Of a DNA stretch of 23,309 nt, positions 1-7,118 are shown in pieces. Position 1 is the stretch's first letter. Each line of letters opens with the position of its first letter. The notes beneath the pieces were generated by a model, which saw only the letters and a list, made by a program, of their open reading frames with translations, ran no database searches and was not told the origin of the DNA. Source of the DNA: an uncultured Arcanobacterium sp. (lineage in GTDB: Bacteria; Actinomycetota; Actinomycetes; Actinomycetales; Actinomycetaceae); contig NZ_CAMXYE010000011.1 in NCBI RefSeq assembly GCF_947253055.1, positions 1 to 23,309 on the forward strand. The letters run 5' to 3'. A program made the position numbers and the translations under genes.

Positions 1-839
1 ATATTCGTCCACCCTTGGGAGAAGGCAGTCAATAAGGTAATGCGAAAACGCCGCAGCTGGAGAGCTTCTCGCACCGTGATTACGGGGCGAGCAGAATGAT
101 TGGCCGCTTTTGCCGCTTTTGCCGCTTTTGCTGCTTTTTCCGATTTTTCCGGCACAGCCGCAGCTGAATCAGATGCAGATTCTGAATCCACCGTCGATTT
201 TTCCGGTGGAAGCGGCGATTTTGCGGGAAGAAATACGTCCGGGCCAATAGCTATCTTCACTATCAACCACGCAATAATTAAAAAGCAGCCATAAATAAAA
301 AAAGGCCACCGATAGCCCAAACCAGAGAGTAAGGCTCCTACAGCGGGGCCAGCGATATTTCCAATTAAGAAACCTGCTCCGTAGGCGGCAGAAGCTCGCC
401 CGCGCATAGTAGGAGGAGCAAGCTTAAAAATCATCGACATCGCCGCTACGGAAAAAGTAACAGAACCGATGCCACCGGCCGCCCGAAAAATCAATAACTG
501 CAGATAGCTCTGCGCAAAAGCCGAAGCAAAAGAAGAAATCATCACGATGGCGATGCCGAAAAGATACATTCGGCGCTCCCCGAATTTAGTGGAAAGCCAA
601 CCCGAAGCAGGCGCAAAGCTCAAACGCAGCAGTGCGAAAGCAGAAACCACGAAAGTGGCAGCCAGATTAGTGACCGAAAAACTCTTAGCGTATTGCGGCA
701 ATACCGGAGCCACTATTCCATAACCTAAAGCTATCGCCACTGCCGCTGCCACCAATACCCAAATTGCGCGGGGAAGCCGTTCTTCTTTTATACCTGCATC
801 CATACTATTTGGTCTATCAGAGTTCTCTAGAAAATCCAT
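1..839 (-). CDS. MFS transporter (C-terminal part beyond the window)
   Basis: Reading the minus strand from the ATG at 839 gives an uninterrupted 279-codon frame that runs off the left edge, so the last part of the protein is missing. The translation starts MDFLENSDRPNSMDAGIKEE, then has six hydrophobic segments typical of the N-terminal half of a major facilitator. A motif-A-like loop after TM2 reads GWLSTKFGERR, and a motif-C-like stretch after TM4 reads GAGFLIGNIAGPAVGALLSG. These suggest a drug/metabolite antiporter subfamily; the substrate cannot be told. A long hydrophilic central loop (about residues 200-255) separates the two halves and carries an Ala-Lys repeat. A GAGG Shine-Dalgarno lies about 14 nt before the chosen start, which is rather far, so the in-frame ATG twelve codons later is an alternative. 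The gene is divergent from the DUF4921 gene. Confidence 0.85.
   Translation of the reverse strand, partial: MDFLENSDRPNSMDAGIKEERLPRAIWVLVAAAVAIALGYGIVAPVLPQYAKSFSVTNLAATFVVSAFALLRLSFAPASGWLSTKFGERRMYLFGIAIVMISSFASAFAQSYLQLLIFRAAGGIGSVTFSVAAMSMIFKLAPPTMRGRASAAYGAGFLIGNIAGPAVGALLSGLGYRWPFFIYGCFLIIAWLIVKIAIGPDVFLPAKSPLPPEKSTVDSESASDSAAAVPEKSEKAAKAAKAAKAANHSARPVITVREALQLRRFRITLLTAFSQGWTN
103..138 (-). repeat. 9-bp tandem repeat coding for Lys-Ala-Ala
   Basis: Three exact copies of GCCGCTTTT (103-129) and one near copy with GCTGC (130-138) lie head to tail. On the minus strand they encode four Lys-Ala-Ala units inside the central cytoplasmic loop of the MFS transporter. Because the unit is nine bases, copy-number change would lengthen or shorten the loop without shifting the frame. 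Confidence 0.85.
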
Positions 840-865
840 CTTTAATACATTAACCTCACACCACA

Positions 866-895
866 TTCACCTCTGGCTCAGCAGTTATATATAAT
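866..895 (+). promoter_or_regulatory. Candidate promoter of the DUF4921 gene
   Basis: A TATAAT hexamer at 890-895 matches the sigma-70/SigA -10 consensus exactly and sits in an AT-rich stretch. TTCACC at 866-871 is a 4/6 match to the -35 box with an 18-base spacer. The predicted start would give a leader of about 45 nt before the ATG at 946. The same 106-base gap must hold the promoter of the divergent MFS gene. Consensus matching only. Confidence 0.45.
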
Positions 896-945
896 TAGAG
901 TGCTCAACCAAATGGGCAAAATTTCTTTAATAGTAGAGTGAGAAT

Positions 946-2268
946 ATGAATTTCCCGATACGCGAGCCTTTGACGAGGATGGCCGACGGCACCATCAAAC
1001 AGTGGAATCCTTTTTCCGGCACTGAGGTCTGGACGGTACCTGGTAGAGCTAATCGACCTTTGGATATAAAACTTTCCGACCCTCATCCGCTAAATCCTGC
1101 AGAGCTCGGGCATCACTGTGCTTTTTGTACGCAGCGAATTCTCGAAACCCCACCGGAGAAAGCACGCCTCGTAAAGAAACGTGACGATGCCGTCATCTAT
1201 AAATCCACTAGCGTAGAGATGCTCACCCGCGAATGGGAATTCCGCCGCGTGCCAAATCTTTTTGAGATAGTTTCTTTCGATTATTGGGAAAAAAATTATG
1301 GCTACCAGCTCTCTCCGGCAGCCCAGCACAATATGGAATCTTATATTGCCGACCCGGCCGGGCGCGCACATGTACTGAATATACTGCGCGTTAAACTCGG
1401 GGCACAGTACAGCGAAGAAGCGTGGGAGCAGCTATCTGATAGAGAAAAGATGCAGTACGCCCGCGCGCTTTTTGGTTCCGGGCACGATTTAATCATCGCC
1501 CGCCGGCACTTCGTAGACGGAGCAGAAAACGATAGTCAGTTAGCTTCTGCGGGCACACTCACCCCGCAAGAGCACCTCTGGTATATTCGCCTCACTATCG
1601 ATGCGATGAAAGATCTCTATGAAGCAAATCGCTACGCTCGCTATATTCAGGTATTCCAAAATTGGTTAAAACCAGCGGGAGCCTCTTTTGACCATCTACA
1701 CAAGCAATTAGTGGCTATTGACCAGCGCCCTATCAACGGGCAGATAGAACTCGAAAAAGTCCGGCAAAACCCCAATCTCTACAATGAGGCAGCTGTAGAC
1801 TACGCCGGCTACCACAATTTAGTGATTGCCGAGAATAAGCATGCGGTAGCTATTGCCGGATTTGGCCACCGCTATCCAACTTTGGAAGTGTGGTCACGCT
1901 CCAGTCACTGCCAGCCTTGGGAGCATAGCCGGGAAGAAATTGCCGCTATGTCGGATCTGATTCACGCTATGCACGCCGCCACCGGCCCGCTCGTGCCCTG
2001 TAATGAAGAGTGGTATTGCAAGCCGATTGACGCCGATGTGAATATGCCTTGGCGAGTCTTGCTGAAATGGCGCGTATCTACTTTGGCCGGTTTCGAAGGG
2101 GGCACAAAAATTTACGTAAATACCATTGACCCCTGGCATGTGCGCGATCGCGTAGTGCCACGGCTATTGGAACTGCGCGCCGAAGGGAAAATTTCGCAGA
2201 GTATAAACATCTCTACTGAATGTAGCTGCCGGGTAAATTCCCTCCGGTACAACCCCGCTCTCCAATAG
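946..2268 (+). CDS. DUF4921 family protein, GalT/HIT-superfamily-like
   Basis: A 440-residue soluble protein that I recognise as the actinobacterial DUF4921 family, which resembles galactose-1-phosphate uridylyltransferase. Visible motifs: HHCAFC near residue 56, a Cys-x-x-Cys pair of the kind that binds zinc in GalT; SFDHLHKQ near residue 250, an H-x-H-x-Q arrangement like the HPHGQ nucleophile motif of GalT; and a Cys-rich end, ECSCRVN, near residue 425. By analogy it would be a nucleotidyl-transferase or hydrolase working through a covalent histidine intermediate, but the substrate is not known. The opening MNFPIREPLTRMADGTIKQ is typical of the family. The ribosome site is weak (GAGTGAG). 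A galactokinase gene occurs 14 kb away on the same strand; the two are not in an operon, so a shared Leloir role is only a guess. Confidence 0.8.
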   Translation: MNFPIREPLTRMADGTIKQWNPFSGTEVWTVPGRANRPLDIKLSDPHPLNPAELGHHCAFCTQRILETPPEKARLVKKRDDAVIYKSTSVEMLTREWEFRRVPNLFEIVSFDYWEKNYGYQLSPAAQHNMESYIADPAGRAHVLNILRVKLGAQYSEEAWEQLSDREKMQYARALFGSGHDLIIARRHFVDGAENDSQLASAGTLTPQEHLWYIRLTIDAMKDLYEANRYARYIQVFQNWLKPAGASFDHLHKQLVAIDQRPINGQIELEKVRQNPNLYNEAAVDYAGYHNLVIAENKHAVAIAGFGHRYPTLEVWSRSSHCQPWEHSREEIAAMSDLIHAMHAATGPLVPCNEEWYCKPIDADVNMPWRVLLKWRVSTLAGFEGGTKIYVNTIDPWHVRDRVVPRLLELRAEGKISQSINISTECSCRVNSLRYNPALQ

Positions 2269-2384
2269 ATACCAATAGGAGCTGCTTTTACTTTGCAAAG
2301 GCGCTTAATTTTTCAAAGCGTCATACCAGTACCAGTTCGCGCAGTAACTTCCAGCCTTCGCCTTTTACCGCCGAAATATGCCAG

Positions 2385-3047
2385 CTAGTTTTCGCGCAAA
2401 TAGCCTTTCTCCATGACGATGACCCGATCTGCCATTACATCTGCTTCGTCGTGATCATGGGTGACGAAGATGGCTGTAATTCCCGTGCGTTTAATTATCT
2501 CCCGCAGCTGCACCGCCAGAGTTTCGCGCAGATTGCGGTCGAGCGCCGAAAGTGGTTCGTCGAGCAAAAGTAGCTGTGGAGAGGGAGCGAGCGAGCGAGC
2601 TAAAGCCACCCGCTGCTTTTGCCCACCCGAAAGCGTAGATATTTGCCGCTCCCCGTAGTCCGCTAAATCTACTAGCTGCAGTAACTCAGCTACCCGTGCT
2701 TTTATCTGGGCACGCGGCATCCGGTGCATTTCCAGACCGTAGCTGATATTCCGCGCCACATTGCGATGGGGGAAAAGCTGCCCGTCTTGAAATACCATGC
2801 CGATATTTCGCTTGTGCACAGGTACCTGCGCTAAATCTTTGCCATAGAGATAGATATTTCCGGCCGTCACCTGCTCTAAACCAGCTATTGCCCGCAATAA
2901 AGTAGATTTCCCGGAACCAGAGGCACCGAGCAAAGCCACTATCTCCCCTTCGGGTACCTGCAAACAAGCACCGTGCACGGCAGTGAAGCCGTTAGCGTAA
3001 GTGACATCTGCTTCTTTTACCACTAAAGCATAATTTTCATTCATCAC
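2385..3047 (-). CDS. thiQ: Thiamine ABC transporter ATP-binding protein (ThiQ-like)
   Basis: ATPase subunit of about 220 residues, close to the size of ThiQ. It has Walker A GASGSGKST (about residues 41-49), Q-loop VFQDGQLFPH, signature LSGGQKQRVALARSL, Walker B LLLLDEPLSALD and H-loop VTHDHDEA. The C-terminus stops soon after the nucleotide-binding domain, without the TOBE extension of sugar or spermidine importers, which also fits ThiQ. The listed start is a GTG whose first base is the last base of the permease stop codon; an ATG follows directly at 3044 and is equally likely. No Shine-Dalgarno is visible, so translation is probably coupled to the permease. It is the last gene of the riboswitch-controlled operon. 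The thiamine assignment rests on the adjacent binding protein and the TPP aptamer. Confidence 0.88.
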   Translation of the reverse strand: MMNENYALVVKEADVTYANGFTAVHGACLQVPEGEIVALLGASGSGKSTLLRAIAGLEQVTAGNIYLYGKDLAQVPVHKRNIGMVFQDGQLFPHRNVARNISYGLEMHRMPRAQIKARVAELLQLVDLADYGERQISTLSGGQKQRVALARSLAPSPQLLLLDEPLSALDRNLRETLAVQLREIIKRTGITAIFVTHDHDEADVMADRVIVMEKGYLREN

Positions 3048-4696
3048 TATATTTGTCCGATTCTTTGCTCATCGCGATTCCGCGATCCAATAAACTCTGC
3101 ACCAATGATTACGAACGCCGTCACCACTGCTAATAACACTGCTCCCGCCAGCGCCATGCCGTAATTATTCTGCCCAGCTCGCGAGAGGAGCTTTACAATC
3201 ACTACTGGCAAGGTCAAATAAGCTGGATCAGCGAGGAAAGATGTAGCCCCGAATTCGCCGAGGGAAACGGCGAAAGCAAAGCCCGCCGCCAACCCGATAC
3301 CGCGCAATAAAAATGGCATATCGATAGTGCGAAGTACTTGGGCCGGGGTGGCACCTAGGACACTGGCAGCCTCCCGCATCCGCGGATCGATAGCGCGCAA
3401 CAGCGGCACTAAAGACCGGATAACCAGCGGTAAGGCTACTACCGATTGTGCTAAAGGCACGATGAGACCGGAATTAGCTATATCGGTACCGGCGAAAGTT
3501 ATTAAAAATCCGAAACCAACTGTAACTGCGGAGACCCCGAGTGGCAGCAAGGTGACGCCGTCTAAGAAACGTTGTGCTTGTAACCATTTCCCCTGGACGC
3601 GCCGCGAAAGTACCAATGCCAAAGGTACGCTCACCAACAAGGCAAAAATCATAGAATCGAAAGCGATGCGTACCGAGTGATCGATAGCTTCTAATACCGA
3701 AGTGCCACCCGAAAATCCGAATCCGGTGGTGGAGAGAAGGCGGTAGTTATCGAGCGTCCAATGACCTTGATACCGGAAAGAATTGAGAATAAGGGAAGCA
3801 ATGGGGAAAAGCACTAGGAGTAACGCCAGTAAGGTGACTATTTTTGGCAGCAGCGGCGCCTGGCGCAGCGAGCGGCGGGAACGCGGGCGCACTTGCAGGG
3901 CCGTTTCCGTGCGGGCAGTGAGGCGCGTGCCCACAATCAGAGCCAAGAGCACGATTATAAATTGCAGCACCGAGAGCATAGCTGCTTTATCAAGATCAAA
4001 GAAAGTGACGGTCTGAATATATATTTCCGTCTCAATAGTGCCGTAGCCCGGATTACCCAGCGTAGTCACTACCCCATATGCAGTAGAGCAATAGAGGAAA
4101 GCCAGGCCGCCCGCCGCTGCTATCGCCGGAGCTAATTGCGGCAAGGTGATGCCGAAGAATGCTCGATAGGGACTGGCTCCAAGAGTGCGCGCCGCCTGTT
4201 CCGTACACGGATCGATACTGGCCCACATATTTCCTACCATGCGAGTGATGAGCCCGCAGTTGAAGAACACCATGGCGAGTACTACTGCCCACGGGGTATT
4301 AGCTATATTCAAAAAAGCGAGCGGGCCGCCTAGCAAGGAGCGAAAAGCGATACCTACTACCACTGTGGGGAGCACAAAGGGGATTGTCAGCAACCCCCGC
4401 AACAGCTGCCGGCCGGGGAAATCGTGTAGATACAGCAAATAGGCAGCAGGTACGCCGCACAGTATAGAGAAAAATGCGCCCGCAACCGCCATCCAGAGAG
4501 TTTGCCAAATAATCTGCCAAGTGCGCTCTTCGCGCAGTAGATCCACCATGCCGCCCAGAAAAGAAGCTTCAGCTGCATCTACTCCGAATAGCCCGCGGAG
4601 CAGCATCGCTCCGACCGGCCACATAAAGAAAATAATTAAAAAGGCTAGGGGCAGTGCTACGGCACTGCCCCAGCCTATTTTAGAAATCAGCTTCAT
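3047..4696 (-). CDS. thiP: Thiamine ABC transporter permease (ThiP-like, two fused permease domains)
   Basis: A 549-residue membrane protein with about twelve transmembrane segments, formed by two tandem binding-protein-dependent permease domains as in ThiP (about 536 residues in Escherichia coli). Each half carries an EAA loop that docks on the ATPase: EQAARTLGASPYRAF...ITLP in the first half and REAASVLGATPAQVL...IDMP in the second. The second is followed by GEFGATSFLA, typical of the ThiP/sulfate/iron permease class. The start ATG at 4696 is 31 bases beyond the binding-protein stop and is preceded by a modest AGAAG ribosome site. Its stop shares one base with the GTG of the ATPase gene. 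It would form the channel through which thiamine enters the cytoplasm. Confidence 0.9.
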   Translation of the reverse strand: MKLISKIGWGSAVALPLAFLIIFFMWPVGAMLLRGLFGVDAAEASFLGGMVDLLREERTWQIIWQTLWMAVAGAFFSILCGVPAAYLLYLHDFPGRQLLRGLLTIPFVLPTVVVGIAFRSLLGGPLAFLNIANTPWAVVLAMVFFNCGLITRMVGNMWASIDPCTEQAARTLGASPYRAFFGITLPQLAPAIAAAGGLAFLYCSTAYGVVTTLGNPGYGTIETEIYIQTVTFFDLDKAAMLSVLQFIIVLLALIVGTRLTARTETALQVRPRSRRSLRQAPLLPKIVTLLALLLVLFPIASLILNSFRYQGHWTLDNYRLLSTTGFGFSGGTSVLEAIDHSVRIAFDSMIFALLVSVPLALVLSRRVQGKWLQAQRFLDGVTLLPLGVSAVTVGFGFLITFAGTDIANSGLIVPLAQSVVALPLVIRSLVPLLRAIDPRMREAASVLGATPAQVLRTIDMPFLLRGIGLAAGFAFAVSLGEFGATSFLADPAYLTLPVVIVKLLSRAGQNNYGMALAGAVLLAVVTAFVIIGAEFIGSRNRDEQRIGQI

Positions 4697-4727
4697 AGAA
4701 TATTTCTTCTATGTAGTTATTTAGCAG

Positions 4728-5756
4728 TTACTTAGTGGATTCCTGGTATATCTTGGAATACTCATCCAGCCAAGCTTTCCGCTCCGCACCCACTTTCTGA
4801 ATATCTGCTTCAATTACCGTAGTCGGAAGTGGTGCATAGGTGGCCCACTCTTTCGGCAGCTCTACATTCTTCTTATAGGGGTAGACGTACATATTTTCCG
4901 GAATAGATTTCTGCACTTTATCCGTGAGTAAGAATTCGATAAATGCTTTTGCACCCTCTGCATTCTTAGCTCCCTTGGTCACTCCAGCGTATTCAATCTG
5001 CTTGATACAAGTATCATTCAGAGAAGAAGTAGCGCCTTTCTCGTAGGCGGGAGAAGAAGAATAGCTGAGCACTATCGGGTAGGCTCCTTTTCCTTCCGAA
5101 CCAGAGAACTCAGTGTAGTAGGCAGTAGACCAATCCTTTACGACTTTAGTACCGTTGGCCAGTAAATCCTTCCAGTATTCAGTCCACTTATCTCCATAAG
5201 TAGAGACTGTGGCCGCAAGGAATGCCATCCCAGGGGTGGACTGCAAGGGGTCGGTGAGTACCGTCAAATTCTTATACTCTGGTTTCAATAGGTCGTCAAA
5301 AGATTTCGGAATATCAATCTTCTTATCTGCAAACCACCGATTATCGGCATTTAAGCAGACATCGCCGCGATCAATAGGAGCTAATTTCCCTTCCACGGTA
5401 TCGGATTTTTCCAGACCTTTCGGCACAAATTCTTCTGCCAAACCCGAGTTAATTACTTCGGCAGCCTGAAAAGTATCTACGCCGTAGAAGCCATCTACTA
5501 CCGGCTTATCTTTGTTAATCAACAGCTGATTAAGTACAGTACCGTCACCGGCGGAAACCGTCTTGAGTTGGTAGCCGCTCTCTTCTTGGAAAGCTTTAAT
5601 ATCTTCTTCCGAAATCTTAAAAGAATCGTGGGTGAGAATGGTGACGACTTTATCGGCGCCGTCAGCTTTCTTATCTCCTGAATTAGCGGCGCTGCACCCA
5701 GCTAGCACCAGCGCAGCGGCAGCCAAAGCCACAGCCGTCTTCTTTAATGAAATCAT
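4728..5756 (-). CDS. thiB: Thiamine-binding lipoprotein (ThiB-like)
   Basis: A 342-residue secreted lipoprotein. The N-terminus has a basic start (MISLKK), a hydrophobic stretch and a lipobox LVLAGC with Cys at about residue 21. The mature part matches the ThiB pattern: VVTILTHDSF at the start, LAPIDRGDVCLN, the hinge-side LTDPLQSTPGMAFL, DWSTAYYTEFSG and IVLSYSSSPAYEKG; the last two resemble the ThiB ligand-binding segments. It should capture thiamine, or its phosphates, outside the membrane and deliver it to the permease. A strong GGAGG ribosome site ends 4 nt before the ATG and lies in a possible masking hairpin. The gene is first in the operon behind a TPP riboswitch, which agrees with the thiamine assignment. 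Confidence 0.92.
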   Translation of the reverse strand: MISLKKTAVALAAAALVLAGCSAANSGDKKADGADKVVTILTHDSFKISEEDIKAFQEESGYQLKTVSAGDGTVLNQLLINKDKPVVDGFYGVDTFQAAEVINSGLAEEFVPKGLEKSDTVEGKLAPIDRGDVCLNADNRWFADKKIDIPKSFDDLLKPEYKNLTVLTDPLQSTPGMAFLAATVSTYGDKWTEYWKDLLANGTKVVKDWSTAYYTEFSGSEGKGAYPIVLSYSSSPAYEKGATSSLNDTCIKQIEYAGVTKGAKNAEGAKAFIEFLLTDKVQKSIPENMYVYPYKKNVELPKEWATYAPLPTTVIEADIQKVGAERKAWLDEYSKIYQESTK

Positions 5757-5760
5757 TTTT

Positions 5761-5785
5761 CCTCCTACAATTATCTATTCGGAGG
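5761..5785 (-). promoter_or_regulatory. Candidate Shine-Dalgarno-masking hairpin of the TPP riboswitch
   Basis: On the minus strand CCTCC (5785-5781) can pair with the GGAGG Shine-Dalgarno (5765-5761) of the thiamine-binding-protein gene across a 15-base loop. The bases next to it, CCCCT, could instead pair with AGGGG at the 5' side of the aptamer. That gives a simple on/off scheme acting on translation, and I see no U-run typical of a terminator-type platform. Pairing was judged by eye, without energies. Confidence 0.5.
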
Positions 5786-5840
5786 GGTATTCCGGATACA
5801 TAGCCTGCCGCAGCAAACCGCGTCCAGAATTGAGAAACCC

Positions 5841-5923
5841 GACTCCCTTCGCCGGCATTATCCGGATCAGGTGCGAGGGTATTGTTAACGCAATCTCAGC
5901 ACCGCAGTGGTGCTCCCCTGTCG
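5841..5923 (-). ncRNA. TPP riboswitch (THI-box) aptamer
   Basis: Read on the minus strand this stretch has the conserved thiamine pyrophosphate aptamer in order: CAGGGGAGC at the 5' side, GCTGAGA, ACCCTC, ACCTGATCCGGATAATGCC, GGCGAAGGGA, with CGAC and GTCG pairing to close helix P1. The match to the THI-box consensus is nearly complete. It lies about 85 bases upstream of the thiamine-binding protein gene on the same strand, so TPP binding should switch off the thiamine importer. Metabolite binding is established for the family; control of these genes is inferred from position. Confidence 0.96.
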
Positions 5924-5931
5924 TATTTCTA

Positions 5932-5937
5932 AGTATA
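5932..5937 (-). promoter_or_regulatory. Candidate -10 box upstream of the TPP riboswitch
   Basis: TATACT on the minus strand (5/6 to consensus) lies about 8 bases before the first base of the aptamer, so transcription would start almost exactly at the riboswitch. No good -35 hexamer is visible at 16-18 bases. Confidence 0.4.
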
Positions 5938-5980
5938 TAACAAGCAAAAATTATTACATACTTCTAGTAGTAGATATACC

Positions 5981-6223
5981 TTAAAGCCACGGGAGAGCTT
6001 TTCGGCCTTTTTCCTCCAGAAGTAACCGGATACCCGCACTTACTGCGGCACTCACAGCGGTGAATATGAAAAGCTGCACTCCAATTTTTCCTGAATTAGC
6101 TATCCCTTGCTGTGGAAGTTCCCTGTGCAAACCTTTTTTCCAAAAAAGCGTCAGCAGATTCTCGGCTAAAAATCCAGCTACCGAGCCCAAACCATAACTT
6201 AAAATTTTCTTCCCTATATGCAT
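5981..6223 (-). CDS. Small DUF4235-like membrane protein
   Basis: An 80-residue protein with two hydrophobic segments: KILSYGLGSVAGFLAENLLTLFW at the N-terminus and a second helix near LFIFTAVSAAVSAGIRLLL. The order (glycine-rich first helix, a Trp, a polar linker, a second helix followed by a basic end) resembles the DUF4235 family found widely in actinobacteria, whose function is unknown. The start has a clear GGAAAGGA ribosome site. It lies 26 bases behind mrpG on the same strand, so it is probably the last gene of the Mrp operon, although DUF4235 genes also occur elsewhere. Family assignment is by pattern memory and moderately certain. Confidence 0.65.
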   Translation of the reverse strand: MHIGKKILSYGLGSVAGFLAENLLTLFWKKGLHRELPQQGIANSGKIGVQLFIFTAVSAAVSAGIRLLLEEKGRKALPWL

Positions 6224-6249
6224 CGAAATATCCTTTCCAATTATTCTCT

Positions 6250-6615
6250 TTACATTTGCACGTAGTCAGTACCGCGGTCTATATCCTCTTTTAATTCATC
6301 TATGACTAATTCTGCTGGCTGTACCCGCCCCGTACGGTAGCCCGAACGAGACAGCATATGTGCAGAAATCGGCGAAGAAACCAGTTGAAAGGCTATCACT
6401 AAAAGCAGCGTCCAGGTCATAGAGGCCTCTCGCACCAAAAATATTACTCCCAACATGAACATAATAAGAGAAAATACTTGCGGTTTTGTAGCTACGTGTT
6501 GGCGAGAAAGCAAATCCGGATAGCGCACCATACCAATCGCCGCAATCAAAGTAAAAATGCTGCCAGCTACCAGGAAAATTGCCCCTAAGACATCCGCTAT
6601 TGTACCAGCACTCAT
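6250..6615 (-). CDS. mrpG: Na+/H+ antiporter subunit G (MrpG/MnhG)
   Basis: A 121-residue membrane protein with three hydrophobic helices. It matches MrpG/MnhG: ADVLGAIFLVAGSIFTLIAAIGMVRYPDLLSRQHVATKPQVFSLIMFMLGV is the family core, including the conserved R-x-P-D-x-x-x-R. In the seven-subunit Mrp complex it is one of the small subunits and its exact role is unclear. The ATG overlaps the mrpF stop as ATGA and has a GAAGGAG ribosome site. The C-terminal tail (about 25 residues, ending DRGTDYVQM) is polar. Last mrp gene; DUF4235 follows after 26 bases. Confidence 0.93.
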   Translation of the reverse strand: MSAGTIADVLGAIFLVAGSIFTLIAAIGMVRYPDLLSRQHVATKPQVFSLIMFMLGVIFLVREASMTWTLLLVIAFQLVSSPISAHMLSRSGYRTGRVQPAELVIDELKEDIDRGTDYVQM

Positions 6616-7118
6616 AGCTGCTCCTTCCCCGCGTGCTCCGAATCAGCCTCCGCAGTATTCTTTTCCGGAATCGCTAACTCTGAAGATTCGTGCTGATTCT
6701 CCGGCCGCGGAGATTCCGGAGTTTGCAGCGGTTTCGGCGATTTTGCTTTTCCCCGAGCCGCTGAGAGGTGCTGGCTCGGGCGTAAATCGCTAAAAGGCTG
6801 TGATTGGTGCAGCTCTTCAGCTCTTTCCGCCGCCCGCCGCGCCAATTTTTGCCGCAGTTGCGGAGCAATTGGCGGCATAAAACGTGCCAAAGTGGTCGAA
6901 CCGATAAAACCGATAAGAGAAAGCACTACCAGCACCGGCAAGAGATCACCGCGGCGCGAGCTCGCCGCTAAAAGTGTAAAACCGCCAATTAAAACTGCCG
7001 TCATCATATCTACTCCGACCATACGGTCTAGCGAAGTAGGCCCTCTCACTATGCGATAGAGGACTAAAACGGCGGCACAAAAAAGCAATACTGCGCAGCC
7101 AATAAGTACATAAATCAT
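6612..7118 (-). CDS. mrpF: Na+/H+ antiporter subunit F (MrpF/MnhF) with long polar tail
   Basis: The first 90 residues are a normal MrpF: three helices with IYVLIGCAVLLFCAAVLVLYRIVRGPTSLDRMVGVDMMTAVLIGG, where RGPTSLDRMVGVD is the family signature. Homologues usually end near residue 90. Here a hydrophilic extension of about 75 residues follows, rich in Pro, Ser, Glu, Lys and Arg and without a recognisable domain. It overlaps both neighbours by ATGA (mrpE stop at its start, mrpG start at its end) and has an AGGAG ribosome site. The tail is probably cytoplasmic, as in some other actinobacterial Mrp subunits; its role is unknown. Confidence 0.92.
   Translation of the reverse strand: MIYVLIGCAVLLFCAAVLVLYRIVRGPTSLDRMVGVDMMTAVLIGGFTLLAASSRRGDLLPVLVVLSLIGFIGSTTLARFMPPIAPQLRQKLARRAAERAEELHQSQPFSDLRPSQHLSAARGKAKSPKPLQTPESPRPENQHESSELAIPEKNTAEADSEHAGKEQL

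Noticed and set aside
100..294. Plus-strand 64-codon frame rich in Ala-Ala-Phe
   Set aside because: It is the antisense reading of the Lys-Ala-Ala repeat in the MFS gene.
2291..2320. Hairpin CGCTT/AAGCG with the palindrome CTTTGCAAAG as a terminator between the convergent DUF4921 and thiQ genes
   Set aside because: The stem is only five pairs with a 9-base loop and no clear U-run; too weak to list as a feature.
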